A stretch of 64,000 bases of DNA from Cherax quadricarinatus. Taxonomy: Eukaryota > Arthropoda > Malacostraca > Decapoda > Parastacidae. The notes beneath the pieces are model-generated. The model had not been told where the DNA came from and searched no databases. It saw only the letters and a program-made list of their open reading frames with translations. Made by a program: the position numbers and the translations under genes. Where the stretch lies: assembly GCF_038502225.1 (NCBI RefSeq), contig NC_091300.1:50024864-50088863 (forward strand), written 5' to 3'. Every line of letters starts with the position of its first letter. Within the stretch, counting starts at the first letter, position 1. Shown here one piece after another: positions 33,181-58,433 of this stretch.

Positions 33181-34448
33181 CTGGGATGCTTAAATGTGCG
33201 TGGATGTAGTGCGGATGACAAGAAACAGATGATTGCTGATGTTATGAATGAAAAGAAGTTGGATGTCCTGGCCCTAAGCGAAACAAAGCTGAAGGGGGTA
33301 GGAGAGTTTCAGTGGGGGGAAATAAATGGGATTAAATCTGGAGTATCTGAGAGAGTTAGAGCAAAGGAAGGGGTAGCAGTAATGTTAAATGATCAGTTAT
33401 GGAAGGAGAAAAGAGAATATGAATGTGTAAATTCAAGAATTATGTGGATTAAAGTAAAGGTTGGATGCGAGAAGTGGGTCATAATAAGCGTGTATGCACC
33501 TGGAGAAGAGAGGAATGCAGAGGAGAGAGAGAGATTTTGGGAGATGTTAAGTGAATGTATAGGAGCCTTTGAACCAAGTGAGAGAGTAATTGTGGTAGGG
33601 GACCTGAATGCTAAAGTAGGAGAAACTTTTAGAGAGGGTGTGGTAGGTAAGTTTGGGGTGCCAGGTGTAAATGATAATGGGAGCCCTTTGATTGAACTTT
33701 GTATAGAAAGGGGTTTAGTTATAGGTAATACATATTTTAAGAAAAAGAGGATAAATAAGTATACAAGATATGATGTAGGGCGAAATGACAGTAGTTTGTT
33801 GGATTATGTATTGGTAGATAAAAGACTGTTGAGTAGGCTTCAGGATGTACATGTTTATAGAGGGGCCACAGATATATCAGATCACTTTCTAGTTGTAGCT
33901 ACACTGAGAGTAAAAGGTAGATGGGATACAAGGAGAATAGAAGCATCAGGGAAGAGAGAGGTGAAGGTTTATAAACTAAAAGAGGAGGCAGTTGGGGTAA
34001 GATATAAACAGCTATTGGAGGATAGATGGGCTAATGAGAGCATAGGCAATGGGGTCGAAGATTTATGGGGTAGGTTTAAAAATGTAGTGTTAGAGTGTTC
34101 AGCAGAAGTTTGTGGTTACAGGAAAGTGGGTGCGGGAGGGAAGAGGAGCGATTGGTGGAATGATGATGTAAAGAGAGTAGTAAGGGAGAAAAAGTTAGCA
34201 TATGAGAAGTTTTTACAAAGTAGAAGTGATGCAAGGAGGGAAGAGTATATGGAGAAAAAGAGAGAGGTTAAGAGAGTGGTGAAGCAATGTAAAAAGAGAG
34301 CAAATGAGAGAGTGGGTGAGATGTTATCAACAAATTTTGTTGAAAATAAGAAAAAGTTTTGGAGTGAGATTAACAAGTTAAGAAAGCCTAGAGAACAAAT
34401 GGATTTGTCAGTTAAAAATAGGAGAGGAGAGTTATTAAATGGAGAGTT
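33181..34448 (+). CDS. Family R copy K ORF: AP endonuclease and linker, cut by assembly gap
   Basis: An uninterrupted 422-codon frame with no obvious upstream ATG. The endonuclease blocks are all present: LGCLNVRGCSADD (Asn), LALSETKLKG (Glu), GVAVMLNDQLW, IISVYAPGEERN, VVGDLNAKVGETF (Asp/Asn), DSSLLDYVLVDKRL and TDISDHFLVVATL (Asp-His). A basic linker with KRSDWWNDDVKRVVREKK, and EQMDLSVKNRRGELLNGE follow. The frame then enters 100 N. It is the best-preserved family R endonuclease here. Whether a functional RT follows cannot be known. Confidence 0.8.
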
Positions 34449-34548
34449 NNNNNNNNNNNNNNNNNNNNNNNNNNNNNNNNNNNNNNNNNNNNNNNNNNNN
34501 NNNNNNNNNNNNNNNNNNNNNNNNNNNNNNNNNNNNNNNNNNNNNNNN
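34449..34548. other. Assembly gap (100 N)
   Basis: Exactly 100 N, the usual placeholder for a gap of unknown length. Family R endonuclease sequence lies on the left and an unrelated family L C-terminus on the right, so the real intervening sequence must contain at least the family R RT end or a breakpoint. Confidence 1.
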
Positions 34549-35520
34549 TCTTCCATTGCATCAAACGAGTTGATAAGACAAATTCTTCCTGACACCCTCA
34601 GTGACTCAGCAGGAATAGAAGACCCTAGCTATGTCAGTGCCATCACCGAATGGGAGACTCTTGCTGCTCCAGCACCAAACCCTAGTGCAGCACTGGCTCA
34701 CAAACAGTCAAGCTGGGATAGCCCAATTGCTGAAAAGGTGCTTGCCAACATGCTCAGGGCTGCAACATCAGATAGGGAGATTGCCCGTCTCCAGGCTGTG
34801 AGTGCACCTCACTCCGGGGACTTCCTCCAAACAGTTCCCATATCGGCAATGGGAACGCGACTCGACCCTAAGACCCTCCGTATTGCAGTGGCTCTGCGCC
34901 TTGCTGCCCCAATTCACACAGAATATATGTGTATTTGCGGCGATGTGCAAGCAGACCAATACGGTCTACATGATCTTAACTGCTCCAAAACCAAGGGCTG
35001 GCATGCAAGACACAATGAGGTCAACGACATCATTAAGAGAACCCTTGCTACAGCTGGATGCCCTGCCGAGAGGGAGCCACGATCACTTGCAGCAAACAAT
35101 ACCCACAACCCAGCAAACCGCCCCGACGGGATCACCATCTATCCTTGGAAGAATGGCAAGCTCTTAGCATGGGACTATACCTGTGTGTCCACACTGGCTG
35201 ACACCTATATCCATCACAGTGTGGGGCGACAGGGAGGAGCTGCTGACCACAGGGAGGAGTACAAGATCAGCAAGTACAGGGACATTACCCAACAGTATCA
35301 ATTTGTCCCCGTGGGATCAGAGACCTTGGGATCATGGGGAAAAAATGCCACACGTTTCCTTAAAGAATTGGGTTCCAGACTCATCGACACCACCAGGGAC
35401 CCAAGGGCAGCCACTTTCATGTTCCAGCGCCTCAGCGTCGCCATCCAGAGGGGAAATGCTTGCTGCGTACTTGGCTCACGTCCAGCCTCGGAGGAGCTGG
35501 AGGAAATTCATCATCTTTGA
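34549..35520 (+). pseudogene. Family L retrotransposon, C-terminal half (CCHC plus RLE-like domain)
   Basis: An open frame of about 323 codons, truncated on the left by the gap. Order: HSGDFLQTVPISAMGTRLD, then IAVALRLAAPIHTEYMCICG and YGLHDLNC (a C-x-C...H-x3-C knuckle), [69 protein letters not shown], and [21 protein letters not shown] zinc knuckle followed by R-P-D-x12-D-like spacing resembles the restriction-like endonuclease of R2-group elements. This is motif inference. The stop is TGA at 35,518-35,520. Confidence 0.65.
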
Positions 35521-35772
<252 letters not shown>

Positions 35773-35842
35773 GTGTGTGATGAATGGATTGAAAAACCGA
35801 CAAGTTGAAGATTGAGACACTTATGCAGCATATGGGAATCTT

Positions 35843-35887
35843 TTTTCAGGAAACGTTTCGCCACACAGTGAGTTCATCACTCCAATA
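35843..35887 (-). ncRNA. Hammerhead ribozyme motif, first unit (probably inactive)
   Basis: Minus-strand GGAGTGATGA, stem II CTCAC/GTGGC with loop TGT, then GAAACGTTTCC. Compared with the second unit, the first core base C3 is G, and the base of stem II is mismatched. C3 normally pairs with G8 in the catalytic core, so cleavage is expected to be lost. Stem I GGA/TCC can still form. Confidence 0.65.
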
Positions 35888-36219
35888 CAAAGAGGAAGGC
35901 GTAAGGAGAGGAGGAGTATGAGGTAATCAGTCCCTCAGCCTGGAGTCGATGTGTTCAGTCCATCAATCTTGTAGAATGTACAGCATAGGGCCGTAGACGT
36001 GGCTATATACTGTAGTTAGGTGACGTGAAGCAGGCGGAGGCGGAGTCATAGTGGTACCATCCACTAGTCGAAGTAGGTCTTCGTCCAAAGGTTGAACAAG
36101 TGTTGAAGAATTCTTTGTAACAAGATCCCATGATGCTGCAGTGTCTGACAGTTGTGATGAATGGTTTGAAAAACCGACAAGTTGAAGATTGAGACACTTA
36201 TACAGCATATGGGAATCTT

Positions 36220-36264
36220 TATTCAGGAAACGTTTCGCCACACAGTGGCTTCATCAGTCCAATA
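36220..36264 (-). ncRNA. Hammerhead ribozyme motif, second unit (complete core)
   Basis: Minus strand: stem I TATT + GGA, core CTGATGA, one extra A, stem II GCCAC, loop TGT, GTGGC, then GAAAC. Next come GTT, then stem I TCC, bulge TG, AATA. All pairings are Watson-Crick: GGA/TCC, TATT/AATA and five pairs in stem II. Stem III is only AC/GT, palindromic and without a loop, so a dimer would be needed to build it, as known for other hammerheads with minimal stem III. Predicted cleavage follows GTT at 36,229. The extra A before stem II is the main deviation from the consensus. Confidence 0.75.
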
Positions 36265-36379
36265 CAAAGAGGAAGGCGTAAGGAGAGGAGGAGTATGAGG
36301 TAATCAGTCCCTCAGCCTGGAGTCGATGTGTTCAGTCCATCAATCTTGTAGAATGTACAGCATAGGGCCGTAGACGTGG

Positions 36380-44728
<8,349 letters not shown>

Positions 44729-45290
44729 AACAGACAGGGAGAGGCCAGTCTTAATATATGGGCTTCAAGAGAATGAAAGGGAAGGGGGAAATACAATGAT
44801 AGACGGCAGAGAGAAAAAAATGAGATAGAAAATATCATCAGACAAACAGGGGAGGAGGACATGACTGAGCTGATAAATTTTCAGAGAATAGGAGGTACAC
44901 GAGGGGAGAAATCATCCAGTCAAGCTGATTTTCAAGACAGAAACAGTGTGGAACAGGATTCTGCAGGAAAAGCCAAGGGTAAAAGAATCAACACAGTGAA
45001 CGGTGTTCTTAGATCACAGCAGAGAGTGGAACGACAGGAGCTGAGAGAGAGGACACAGAGATAAAAGGGACAAGAAAGAGAGACAAAGCTAGAGTAAGTA
45101 GGGGACAACCAGAGTTAAGAGGAACAACAAGGACAAACATCCACAGAAAGAAACATATTACCACAAAATACACCATATTCCACACTCACAACCTAAACCC
45201 TTCCCAACATTGCAGAACCCCACAGCACCCAGCTAGTTCTCTGTGAAGGCTTACTCAGCCCTGTAATAACTTCAGACAGTATTACCAAGG
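44729..45290 (+). pseudogene. Family F copy 1: ORF1 remnant
   Basis: Begins right after (CA)n. The frame includes REKKNEIENIIRQTGEED and NFQRIGG, then KRINTVNGVLRSQQRVERQE. The matching part of copy 2 reads RSIIIHGLLEAEGTTYDERR and ITGEEDMFQVTNFKTLEGY. This resembles the RRM-like/coiled ORF1 of L2/Jockey-type elements. It is truncated and broken. Confidence 0.5.
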
Positions 45291-46000
45291 CTGGCTCCTC
45301 CTCAGGAAAATTAATGAATAGAAAATGAAATAATAACAGACAAACATAAACACTTTATTATGTAGAAAATATAAAATATAAAACACTTAAATATAAAATA
45401 TTAATCCTACATTAAAGAAAATGAAAAATGAAAAATATAAATGATAACTGAATTCAACACTAATATATATAGGGGTGTCTGGTGTTAGTGACACTGTGTT
45501 GTTGAAATCGTAGGCGTTGATGATGATGGGGGGTGGGTTCGCAGGTGTTGGTTACGACCCACTGGCTAGTTCTTCACAGTATAGCCTTGAGTATTATATC
45601 CCAATGACAGGAAAGCAGGTTCTTTACCGCTGCAATGATGAGGGGTTACGTCCTGCAATTTCATACAGGTGCACAGGTAATTAAATCCAAAAAGGGGAAG
45701 CCTCAGGACGTTAGTCCATCTCCACCAGTTCTTCTCGTTGATTGACAGGTGACCCTCTCTGTCATCCAAGAGTAGTGCTGGGAGCTGTGAGTCTGGTGAT
45801 TACTGTTTGAACCAGAGCCCCACACGTCACCTTTCGGGGGGGGGGCGGAGGAGGGGAAAGGATAGCCGGAGCTAGACTGACCCTACCTTAACAAGCAGCC
45901 GGCAGTCAAACTATCACTTTCGGGGAGGGGGAAAAAAGGCGGGAATAGCGGGAGCTTGACTTACCCTACCTTAACAAGTATCCGGCAATGAAACTATTGT
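45291..46000. other. Non-element insertion with G-rich tandem pair
   Basis: About 700 bp with no similarity to family F, placed between its ORF1 and endonuclease. The first part is very A/T-rich (45,300-45,470). A two-copy tandem repeat of about 85 bp lies at 45,828-45,998, each copy having ACTTTCGGGG (or ACCTTTCGGGG), a G-rich run, CTTGACTTACCCTACCTTAA or a variant, and CAAACTAT/GAAACTAT. Probably an inserted repeat; no family recognised. Confidence 0.45.
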
Positions 46001-48990
46001 TATTATATACTCCCTCGCTACTCCTATCTATTGAACTTTTCCCTCACAGTTTCCCGCTCCCCAGCCCCCACAAATCCCTAAGAATGCAGTGCTGGAGAGG
46101 AAATAGAAGGTTTGGTACACCAACGCTAACTGAATAACGAATGAGTGGGAGTAGTGGCACGAAAGAATCACGGAGGCATCACCAGACATCATAGCTCTCA
46201 TGGAAAACAAGCTTATGGGATTGCTAACAGATACCATTTTTCCAACTGATTATCAGATACTGAGGAAAGGCGGAGGGAACAGAGGGGGTGGAGGAGTTGC
46301 ACTGCTCATCAAAAACCAATGGAATTTTGAGGAGTTGGAAAGGGCAGACAGAGGAGATGCAAGGGATTACATAACAGGAATACTTCAGATTACAGGCCCC
46401 AAGGTGATGATTGCAATGATGTATACCCCACTACCAGCAGCAGCAGGAGGCCAAGACAAGAATATGAAGAGAGTAACAGAGACATGGTGGACACACTGGT
46501 CGAAGAGGCAAGAAGGGCCCAAGTGGGCAGGGCAAAACTATTAGTTGTGGGTGACTTCAATCACAAAGAAACTGACTGGGAAAACTGGAGCCACATGGAG
46601 TCCCAGAAACGTGGAGGGCTAAAATGTTAGAGGTGGTACTGAGAAACCTCATGCACCAACACGTTAGGGACACTATCAGAGAGAGAGGACGATCCAGCAA
46701 ACCTGGATCTTGAATTCACCTTGAGCAGCTCAGGCATTGAGGACATCACATACGAAAGGCCCTTCGGAGCTAGTGATCACGTGGTCGTGAGCTTCGAGTA
46801 CATAGAAGAATTACACCTGGAGAGGGAAGCAGGTAGGGCAGGATGAATGAAGTGAAACTACAAAAGAGGTGACTACACAGGCATGAGGAACTTCCTGCAC
46901 GAAGTTCACTGGGAAAGAGAATTGGCAAGAAAATCAGAAAATAATATGATTGCATGTGATAACAATATGCGAGCAAGTGGAGGAGAGGTTCGTACCCAAG
47001 GGAAACAGAAACAATGAGAAGGCCAAGACGAGCCCTTGGTTCACCAAAGGTGAAAAGAGGCAAAAACTAAATGCACTAGAAAATGGAGAAGTATAGAAGA
47101 CAAAGGGCTCAGGAAAATAAGGAGAATAGTTGAAGAGCCAGAAATGAATATGCAGAGTTAAGGAGGGAGGCCCAGCAGCAGTACGAAAATGACAAAGCAG
47201 TAAAAGCCAGATCAGACCCGATGCTGATGCACATTCACATCAGAAGAAAAACAACAGTTAAGGGCCAGGTAATCAGGCTGAGGACGGAAGGAAAGGAGAT
47301 CACAAGAAACGGCCAAGAAGTATGTGAGGAGCTCAACAAGAGATTTAAAGAAGTATTTACAATGGAGACAGAAAGGACCCTGGAAAGTCGGAGTGGTGAG
47401 GTACACTGTCAAGTGCTGAACACAATGCATATAACCGAGTAGAAGGTGAAGAGACTGTTATGTGAACTAGATACCTGAAAGGCAATGGGGCCAGACAATA
47501 TCTGTAAGTGGGTCCTGATAGTGGGAGCAGAGGCGCTATGTGTACCCCTAACAAAAATCTTCAAAACATCTGTAGAAACAAGGTGGAAAATGGCAAATGT
47601 AGTCCCAATTTTAAGCAGGGAGACAGGCATGCAGCATTAAACTACCGACTGGTGTCACTGACATGTATAGTATGCAAAGTCATGGAAAAGATTATCAGAA
47701 GAATGGTGGAACGCCTAGAAAGGAATGGGCTTATTCACTACAACCAGCATGGTTTCATGGAAGAAAATCCTGTGTCACAAACCTACGACAAGGTGACAGC
47801 AGTAAGGCAAGAGAGATAGGGTTGGGTAGACTGCATTTTCTTGAACTGTAAGAAGGCTTTTGACACAGTGCCACACGAGAGATTAGTGCATATGCTGGAG
47901 AACCAGGCAGGTATAACAGGGAGGGCACTGCAATGAATCATGGAATACCTGTTGGGAAGACATCAGCGTGTCATGGAATGTGACGAGTGTCAGAGTGGGC
48001 GACTGTGACGAGCAGGGTTCCACAGGGGTATGTCCTAAGACCGGTGCAGTTTCTGGTATATGTGAACAACATGATGGAAGGAATAGACTCAGAAGAGTCC
48101 CTGTTTACAGACGATGTGAAGTTGAAGAGAATAATTCAATCAGATGAGGACCAGGCAAAACTACAAAGGGATCTGGACAGGCTGCAGGCCTGGACCAGAA
48201 ACTGGCTCCTGAGTTCAACCCCACGAAGTGCAAAGTCCTGAAGATTGGGGAAGGGCAAAGAAGACTGCACATGGAGTACAGTCTAGGGAGCCAGAGACTA
48301 CACACCTCACTCAAGGAAAAGGATCTTGGGGTAAGTATAACAGTATGCACATCTGAGGTGCACATCAACTAAATAACTTCTGCAGCACATGGGCGCCTAG
48401 CAAACCTAAGACTAGCATTCCAACATCTCAATAAGGATTCGTTAAGGACCCCATACACCGTGTACGACAGGCCTATATTGGAGTATGCAGCACTAATTTG
48501 GAACCCACACCTAGCCAAGCACATAAGGAAATTAGAGAAAGCGCAAAGGTTTACAACAACACTAGTCCCAGAGCAAAGGGGCAAATCCTATGAGGAGATG
48601 TTAAGGGAAATCGACCTGATGACTCTGGAGGGCAGGAGAGATTAGGGGAGATATGTTTATGACAAATAAAATGTTGAGAGGAATTGACGAGGTGGACAGA
48701 GACAGGATGTTCCAGAGATGGGACACAGCAACAAGGGGTCACAAATGGTAGTTGAAGACTCAGCAGAATCACAAGGATGGTAGGAGGTATTTCTTCAGTC
48801 ACAGAGTTGTCAGGAAGTGTAATAGTCTGGGAAGTGATGTAGTGGAGGCAGGATCCATACATATTAAGAAGAGGTATGACAAAGCTCATGGAGCATGAAG
48901 AGTCACCTAGTAGCAAGCAGTAAAGAGGCAAGGACGGGAGCTGTGGCTCGATCCCTGCAACCACAACTAGGTGAGTACAACTAGGTGAGC
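46001..48990 (+). pseudogene. Family F copy 1: endonuclease, RT and 3' end
   Basis: Endonuclease blocks: ALMENKL, GGGNRGGGGVALLIKNQW, MIAMMYTPLPAA and, after a shift, VVGDFNHKETDWENW, then ASDHVVVSFEY (about 46,770). RT: EEVKRLLCELDT, AMGPDN, ALNYRLVSLTCIVCKVMEKI, QHGF, the DCIFLNC(K)KAFDTV region (about 47,835), and FTDDVKLKRI for motif C. The C-terminal domain runs to about 48,900. The 3' end is AACTAGGTGAGTAC repeated nearly twice (48,964-48,990). Numerous stops. Confidence 0.7.
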
Positions 48991-54708
<5,718 letters not shown>

Positions 54709-54793
54709 TAGCGATCAGTGAAGAGGCGGGGCCAGGAGCTTGGACTCGACCCCCGCAACCTCAACTAGGTGAGTACAACTAGGTGAGTACGTA
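54709..54793 (+). other. Family F copy 3 3' end
   Basis: Short 3' UTR (GAAGAGGCGGGGCCAGGAGC) ending in two copies of AACTAGGTGAGTAC, then (CA)n. The same terminus ends copies 1, 2 (variant) and 4. Confidence 0.8.
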
Positions 54794-55609
<816 letters not shown>

Positions 55610-55686
55610 TAGCGATCAGTGAAGAGGCGGGGCCAGGAGCTCGGACTCGACCCCCGCAACCTCAACTAGGTGAGTACAACTAGGTG

Positions 55687-55717
<31 letters not shown>
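55610..55717 (+). other. Family F copy 4 3' end and (CA)n tail
   Basis: The same 3' UTR and two AACTAGGTGAGTAC units, followed by a shorter (CA)n at 55,690-55,717. Confidence 0.8.
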
Positions 55718-56654
55718 TCCACTATGCAACAGAAATATATTTTTCTGTACTGACCTCAGAAACTTTCCCAAAATAACACATCAAAATTTTAAGGAAACAC
55801 AAGTTATGGAACGTGGCCAAATTCAGAGACATTTGCTTCAACTTCCAACTTGTCCATTTTCTCGGTTTGAAGTAGTTTCGAAAATACGACACTTAAAAAA
55901 ATTAAATCTCAAGTAGTAAATTATACGTTTGATTTCTTATCATACACTGCAATTAGAAATATTATATAAGATAAATATTATGGCACTCTGGTTGTCTCTC
56001 ACCAAACTAGTGATCCACCGAAGGAAACACTAATTTTTTTTACGATTCTGAAATTTTCGTAAAACAAATATTACATTTTTCTGTGAGTTACTGCACAGTG
56101 TGAGCCATAATTAATATTCTGTAAACACATGATTTAAATTCGTGTGGATGCTTTTGATAATTTAAGTTATTAGATACCATTATAATTTAATCGCATTTAA
56201 ATTGATATTTCCTCAGAATATTTTGCCCCAAAACCTTTTTTTATTTTTTATAACGAGAAAGGCAATATAAATTATGGCATATTGGGTCGATGTTTTGCTT
56301 CACAGTGTAGGTAAACTTGCTTTAGTTAGTATGCACAAAGATGTCGCAGTACAGTAACTGTTTAGCATTGCTGCTACATGCATGACAATAATTACCTTTT
56401 CATGCAATTGTGGAGTCATGGGAATCTTCTTTGAATATGGTCTACACTTGGAGATAAATGGTATATAATACCGACACGGTGGAAGAAGAGACACGCGTGT
56501 GGCATGATGCGATCCATTATTGATCGGTGTGCAGTATTGATGAACGGTGCAGTAGGCCTACTGGCTCATACTATTAAGGTTGTTCCTCAGTACAGTATAT
56601 CTCCCCTTAACATGTTTAACACTTCTCTTCACCTCACTAAGCTCACTATATAAT
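55718..56654. other. AT-rich non-coding stretch
   Basis: About 940 bp; no gene or recognised repeat. Confidence 0.5.
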
Positions 56655-56737
56655 TATGGATTCATCTCTCTATCTCCAGGTATACCTGTTTGCGACTTTA
56701 TAACATCCACTCTGTGGGCGAAACATTGTCAATGATG
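56655..56737 (+). mobile_element. Degenerate hammerhead-like repeat (plus strand)
   Basis: CCACTCTGTGGGCGAAACATT followed by GATGGATCGCATT. The stem plus GAAAC arrangement matches the plus-strand motif at 59,201-59,240, which is also followed by GGATCGCATTA. The CTGATGA strand is not recognisable (TTTATAACAT). It was later interrupted by the element at 56,750. Confidence 0.5.
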
Positions 56738-56749
56738 GATCGCATTATA

Positions 56750-56765
56750 CAAAAATAACCCGCTC

Positions 56766-56811
<46 letters not shown>

Positions 56812-56924
56812 CTTACGACGATGTTTCGGTCCGACTTGGACCATTTACAAAGTCCTCTCTTCTATGTGACGGTTATTTTTGTGTGTTGTTTCAGTCACGG
56901 TATTGTGCCTTTTTGCTATTTATA
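56750..56924 (-). mobile_element. Short hammerhead-like element with 12-bp target-site duplication
   Basis: About 175 bp starting CAAAAATAACCCGCTCATAG and ending TTGTGCCTTTTTGCTATTTA. It is flanked by GATCGCATTATA at 56,738-56,749 and 56,925-56,936, a perfect 12-bp direct repeat. It contains (GA)n (56,766-56,808) and, on the minus strand, GGTCC/GGACC then GAAACATC. Same family as 4,112-4,228 and 57,156-57,353. Confidence 0.75.
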
Positions 56925-56936
56925 GATCGCATTATA

Positions 56937-57146
56937 ATTTGTTTATTTTCCATGCTAAATTGTTAACAAGACGTAAATGAAGTCTGAAATGTAAACAAAA
57001 CCCAGGTTTTTGCGGGTGTCATAGCCAGCGATTTAAGGGGTATGCCCATTTGTTTTAATTTTTGGATCATAGCTCAAGAAATCGTAATAATACAATTGCA
57101 AAAAAAAAAATAGTCGTAAAGAGGGAGGGAATCGAACCCATAACAG
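56937..57146. other. Non-coding spacer
   Basis: No feature except a short A run near 57,100 and the reverse B-box-like GAATCGAACCC at 57,130. Confidence 0.5.
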
Positions 57147-57155
57147 GTGAGACTC

Positions 57156-57353
57156 TACACAAATAACCCGCACATAGGAGAGAGAAGCTTACAACGACGT
57201 GTCGGTCCGACGTGGACCATTAAGAGTCACACTAACACAAAAGAGTGAGGGAGCCAGTATAAATGGTTCCAGTCGGGGCGAAACGTCTCTCTCCAATATG
57301 TGGTTCTTTTTGTATTTTTCTAGTCACGGTATTGTGCCTTTTTGTTCTTTCAT
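57156..57353 (-). mobile_element. Short hammerhead-like element with 9-bp target-site duplication
   Basis: About 198 bp starting TACACAAATAACCCGCACAT and ending TGTGCCTTTTTGTTCTTTCA. Flanked by GTGAGACTC at 57,147-57,155 and 57,354-57,362. The minus-strand motif is at about 57,195-57,222 (GGTCC, loop, GGACC, GACACGTC). A plus-strand relative lies at 57,268-57,296 (GGTTCCAGTCGGGGCGAAAC). It split an older tRNA-like repeat whose target site was CAGGTGAGACTCACCTG. Confidence 0.75.
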
Positions 57354-57430
57354 GTGAGACTCACCTGCCATTGGTTGGAACTTCACCCGTTCTGTGATCA
57401 GTTTGCAAACGTGTTATTGCGATTTCGGAA
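57354..57430 (+). repeat. tRNA-like repeat fragment 1
   Basis: CACCTGCCATTGGTTGGAAC and TTCTGTGATCAG match the region after the B box in fragment 2 (CCCCTGCCATTGGGTCGAGC and TTCTATGATTTG). A similarity, not a tRNA gene. Interrupted on its left by the hammerhead-like element. Confidence 0.4.
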
Positions 57431-57544
57431 ATCATAATGGCGGCTTTGAAGAGCCTTGGGCTACAGCACTCCACAGCCATGCTGGTGTAGAATTCACTTG
57501 TAAAATTCTGTATTTTTGATGACATTAGAGTCTATGTTTACCTC

Positions 57545-57640
57545 TTGTAGTTAGCACACTGGACTGTGAGTTTTAGGATTCCCCTGCCATTGGGTCGAGC
57601 CTCATCTGTTCTATGATTTGATCATAGGTTTCATATTGTT
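57545..57640 (+). repeat. tRNA-like repeat fragment 2
   Basis: TAGTTAGCACACTGGACTGT fits a polymerase III A box (T-R-G-C-N-N-A-G-Y-G-G), and GGGTCGAGCCTC about 45 bp later fits a degraded B box. Probable tRNA-derived SINE relic; no clover-leaf is claimed. Confidence 0.4.
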
Positions 57641-58433
57641 ACTAATACAGCCAAAGCATTTTTCTCTACTCTAGCAATGTGGTAAAATCACTAGCGATGA
57701 AATATTTCAATGTTTATCAGGAATTTGAAATTTATTTTGAAGTTTCTTACACTGAAAGTCAATTGCTATTTTCTAGGAAAAGTGAAGTAAAGGCGAACGT
57801 TAGACAAGTGAAGTCATGAAGTTTTTACTCAACATAAACATTCTGTGCACTAAATTAAAGATTAGCAATCTGAAAAATACTAGAAAAAGAAGAAGTTTCA
57901 GGTATTTTAGTAGCAAAACTAAAGCCAGTTCTCTTTTCTGTGGACACCCTTCCTAGTATGATGGATGAAGAATGATCTGATGCAATCCCTGTGAGAGCTA
58001 GTTTCAAAACACTGTTTATAGCATACGAAACAATAAGCACGGTGACTGGCCAGAGTGTTATCCTCACTAGAGTATGCACGAGAACTCCATGCAGTAGATA
58101 ATATATATCATCAGTCATGTAGTGCACTCATCCTCTAGCTCTGTTTGATCTTACTTGGCTTATGCGACAGGCAGACAGGTAAACACTTGATGATGCATTA
58201 TGGGCTTTCAACAATACTGAGTCTCATGCAACATTTAGCAATGCTCGGTTTACCATTGATAGTGGTTCTCTCCTGTGTTGGATTTCATGACCACACATGG
58301 CTACAATCAATAATGGTATTCGTAAACTTTACAAAGAGACTGTAAAGCAAATTATATTTCATGACTATGATACTGAATCATCCACTAAAGATTTTACTAG
58401 AGTAAGACTCAAAACAGACATACTAAACTTTCA
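57641..58433. other. Unassigned region
   Basis: About 790 bp. Overlapping short frames on both strands have no motif I recognise, so no gene is called. Confidence 0.45.

Larger units (their letters stand above)
35778..36379 (-). mobile_element. Tandem hammerhead repeat (retrozyme-like), 1.6 copies
   Basis: A full unit 35,778-36,154 (377 bp) and a partial unit 36,155-36,379 in direct tandem. Both contain AAAACCGACAAGTTGAAGAT, a hammerhead motif, then GAGGAAGGCGTAAGGAGAGG and TCAGTCCCTCAGCCTGGAGT. Read on the minus strand, the sequence between the two predicted cleavage sites is one 377-nt monomer. Tandem monomers with type I hammerheads are the layout of animal retrozymes. There is no protein with a recognisable domain. 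The repeat is flanked on both sides by (TA)n; in the second unit the (TA)n begins exactly where the first unit has CTATATAC. Confidence 0.75.

Noticed and set aside
33196..35520. A single 774-codon gene joining endonuclease and C-terminal domain
   Set aside because: It crosses 100 N, and the two sides belong to different element families, so it is reported as two partial features and a gap.
35963..36241. Minus-strand 92-codon frame in the tandem hammerhead unit as a protein gene
   Set aside because: It overlaps the ribozyme motif, has no recognisable domain, and the first unit does not keep the equivalent frame. The RNA explanation is stronger.
58145..58345. Small host gene with a hydrophobic segment
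   Set aside because: A 66-codon frame without homology, splice context or start context. The opposite strand is also open nearby, so chance is the simpler explanation.
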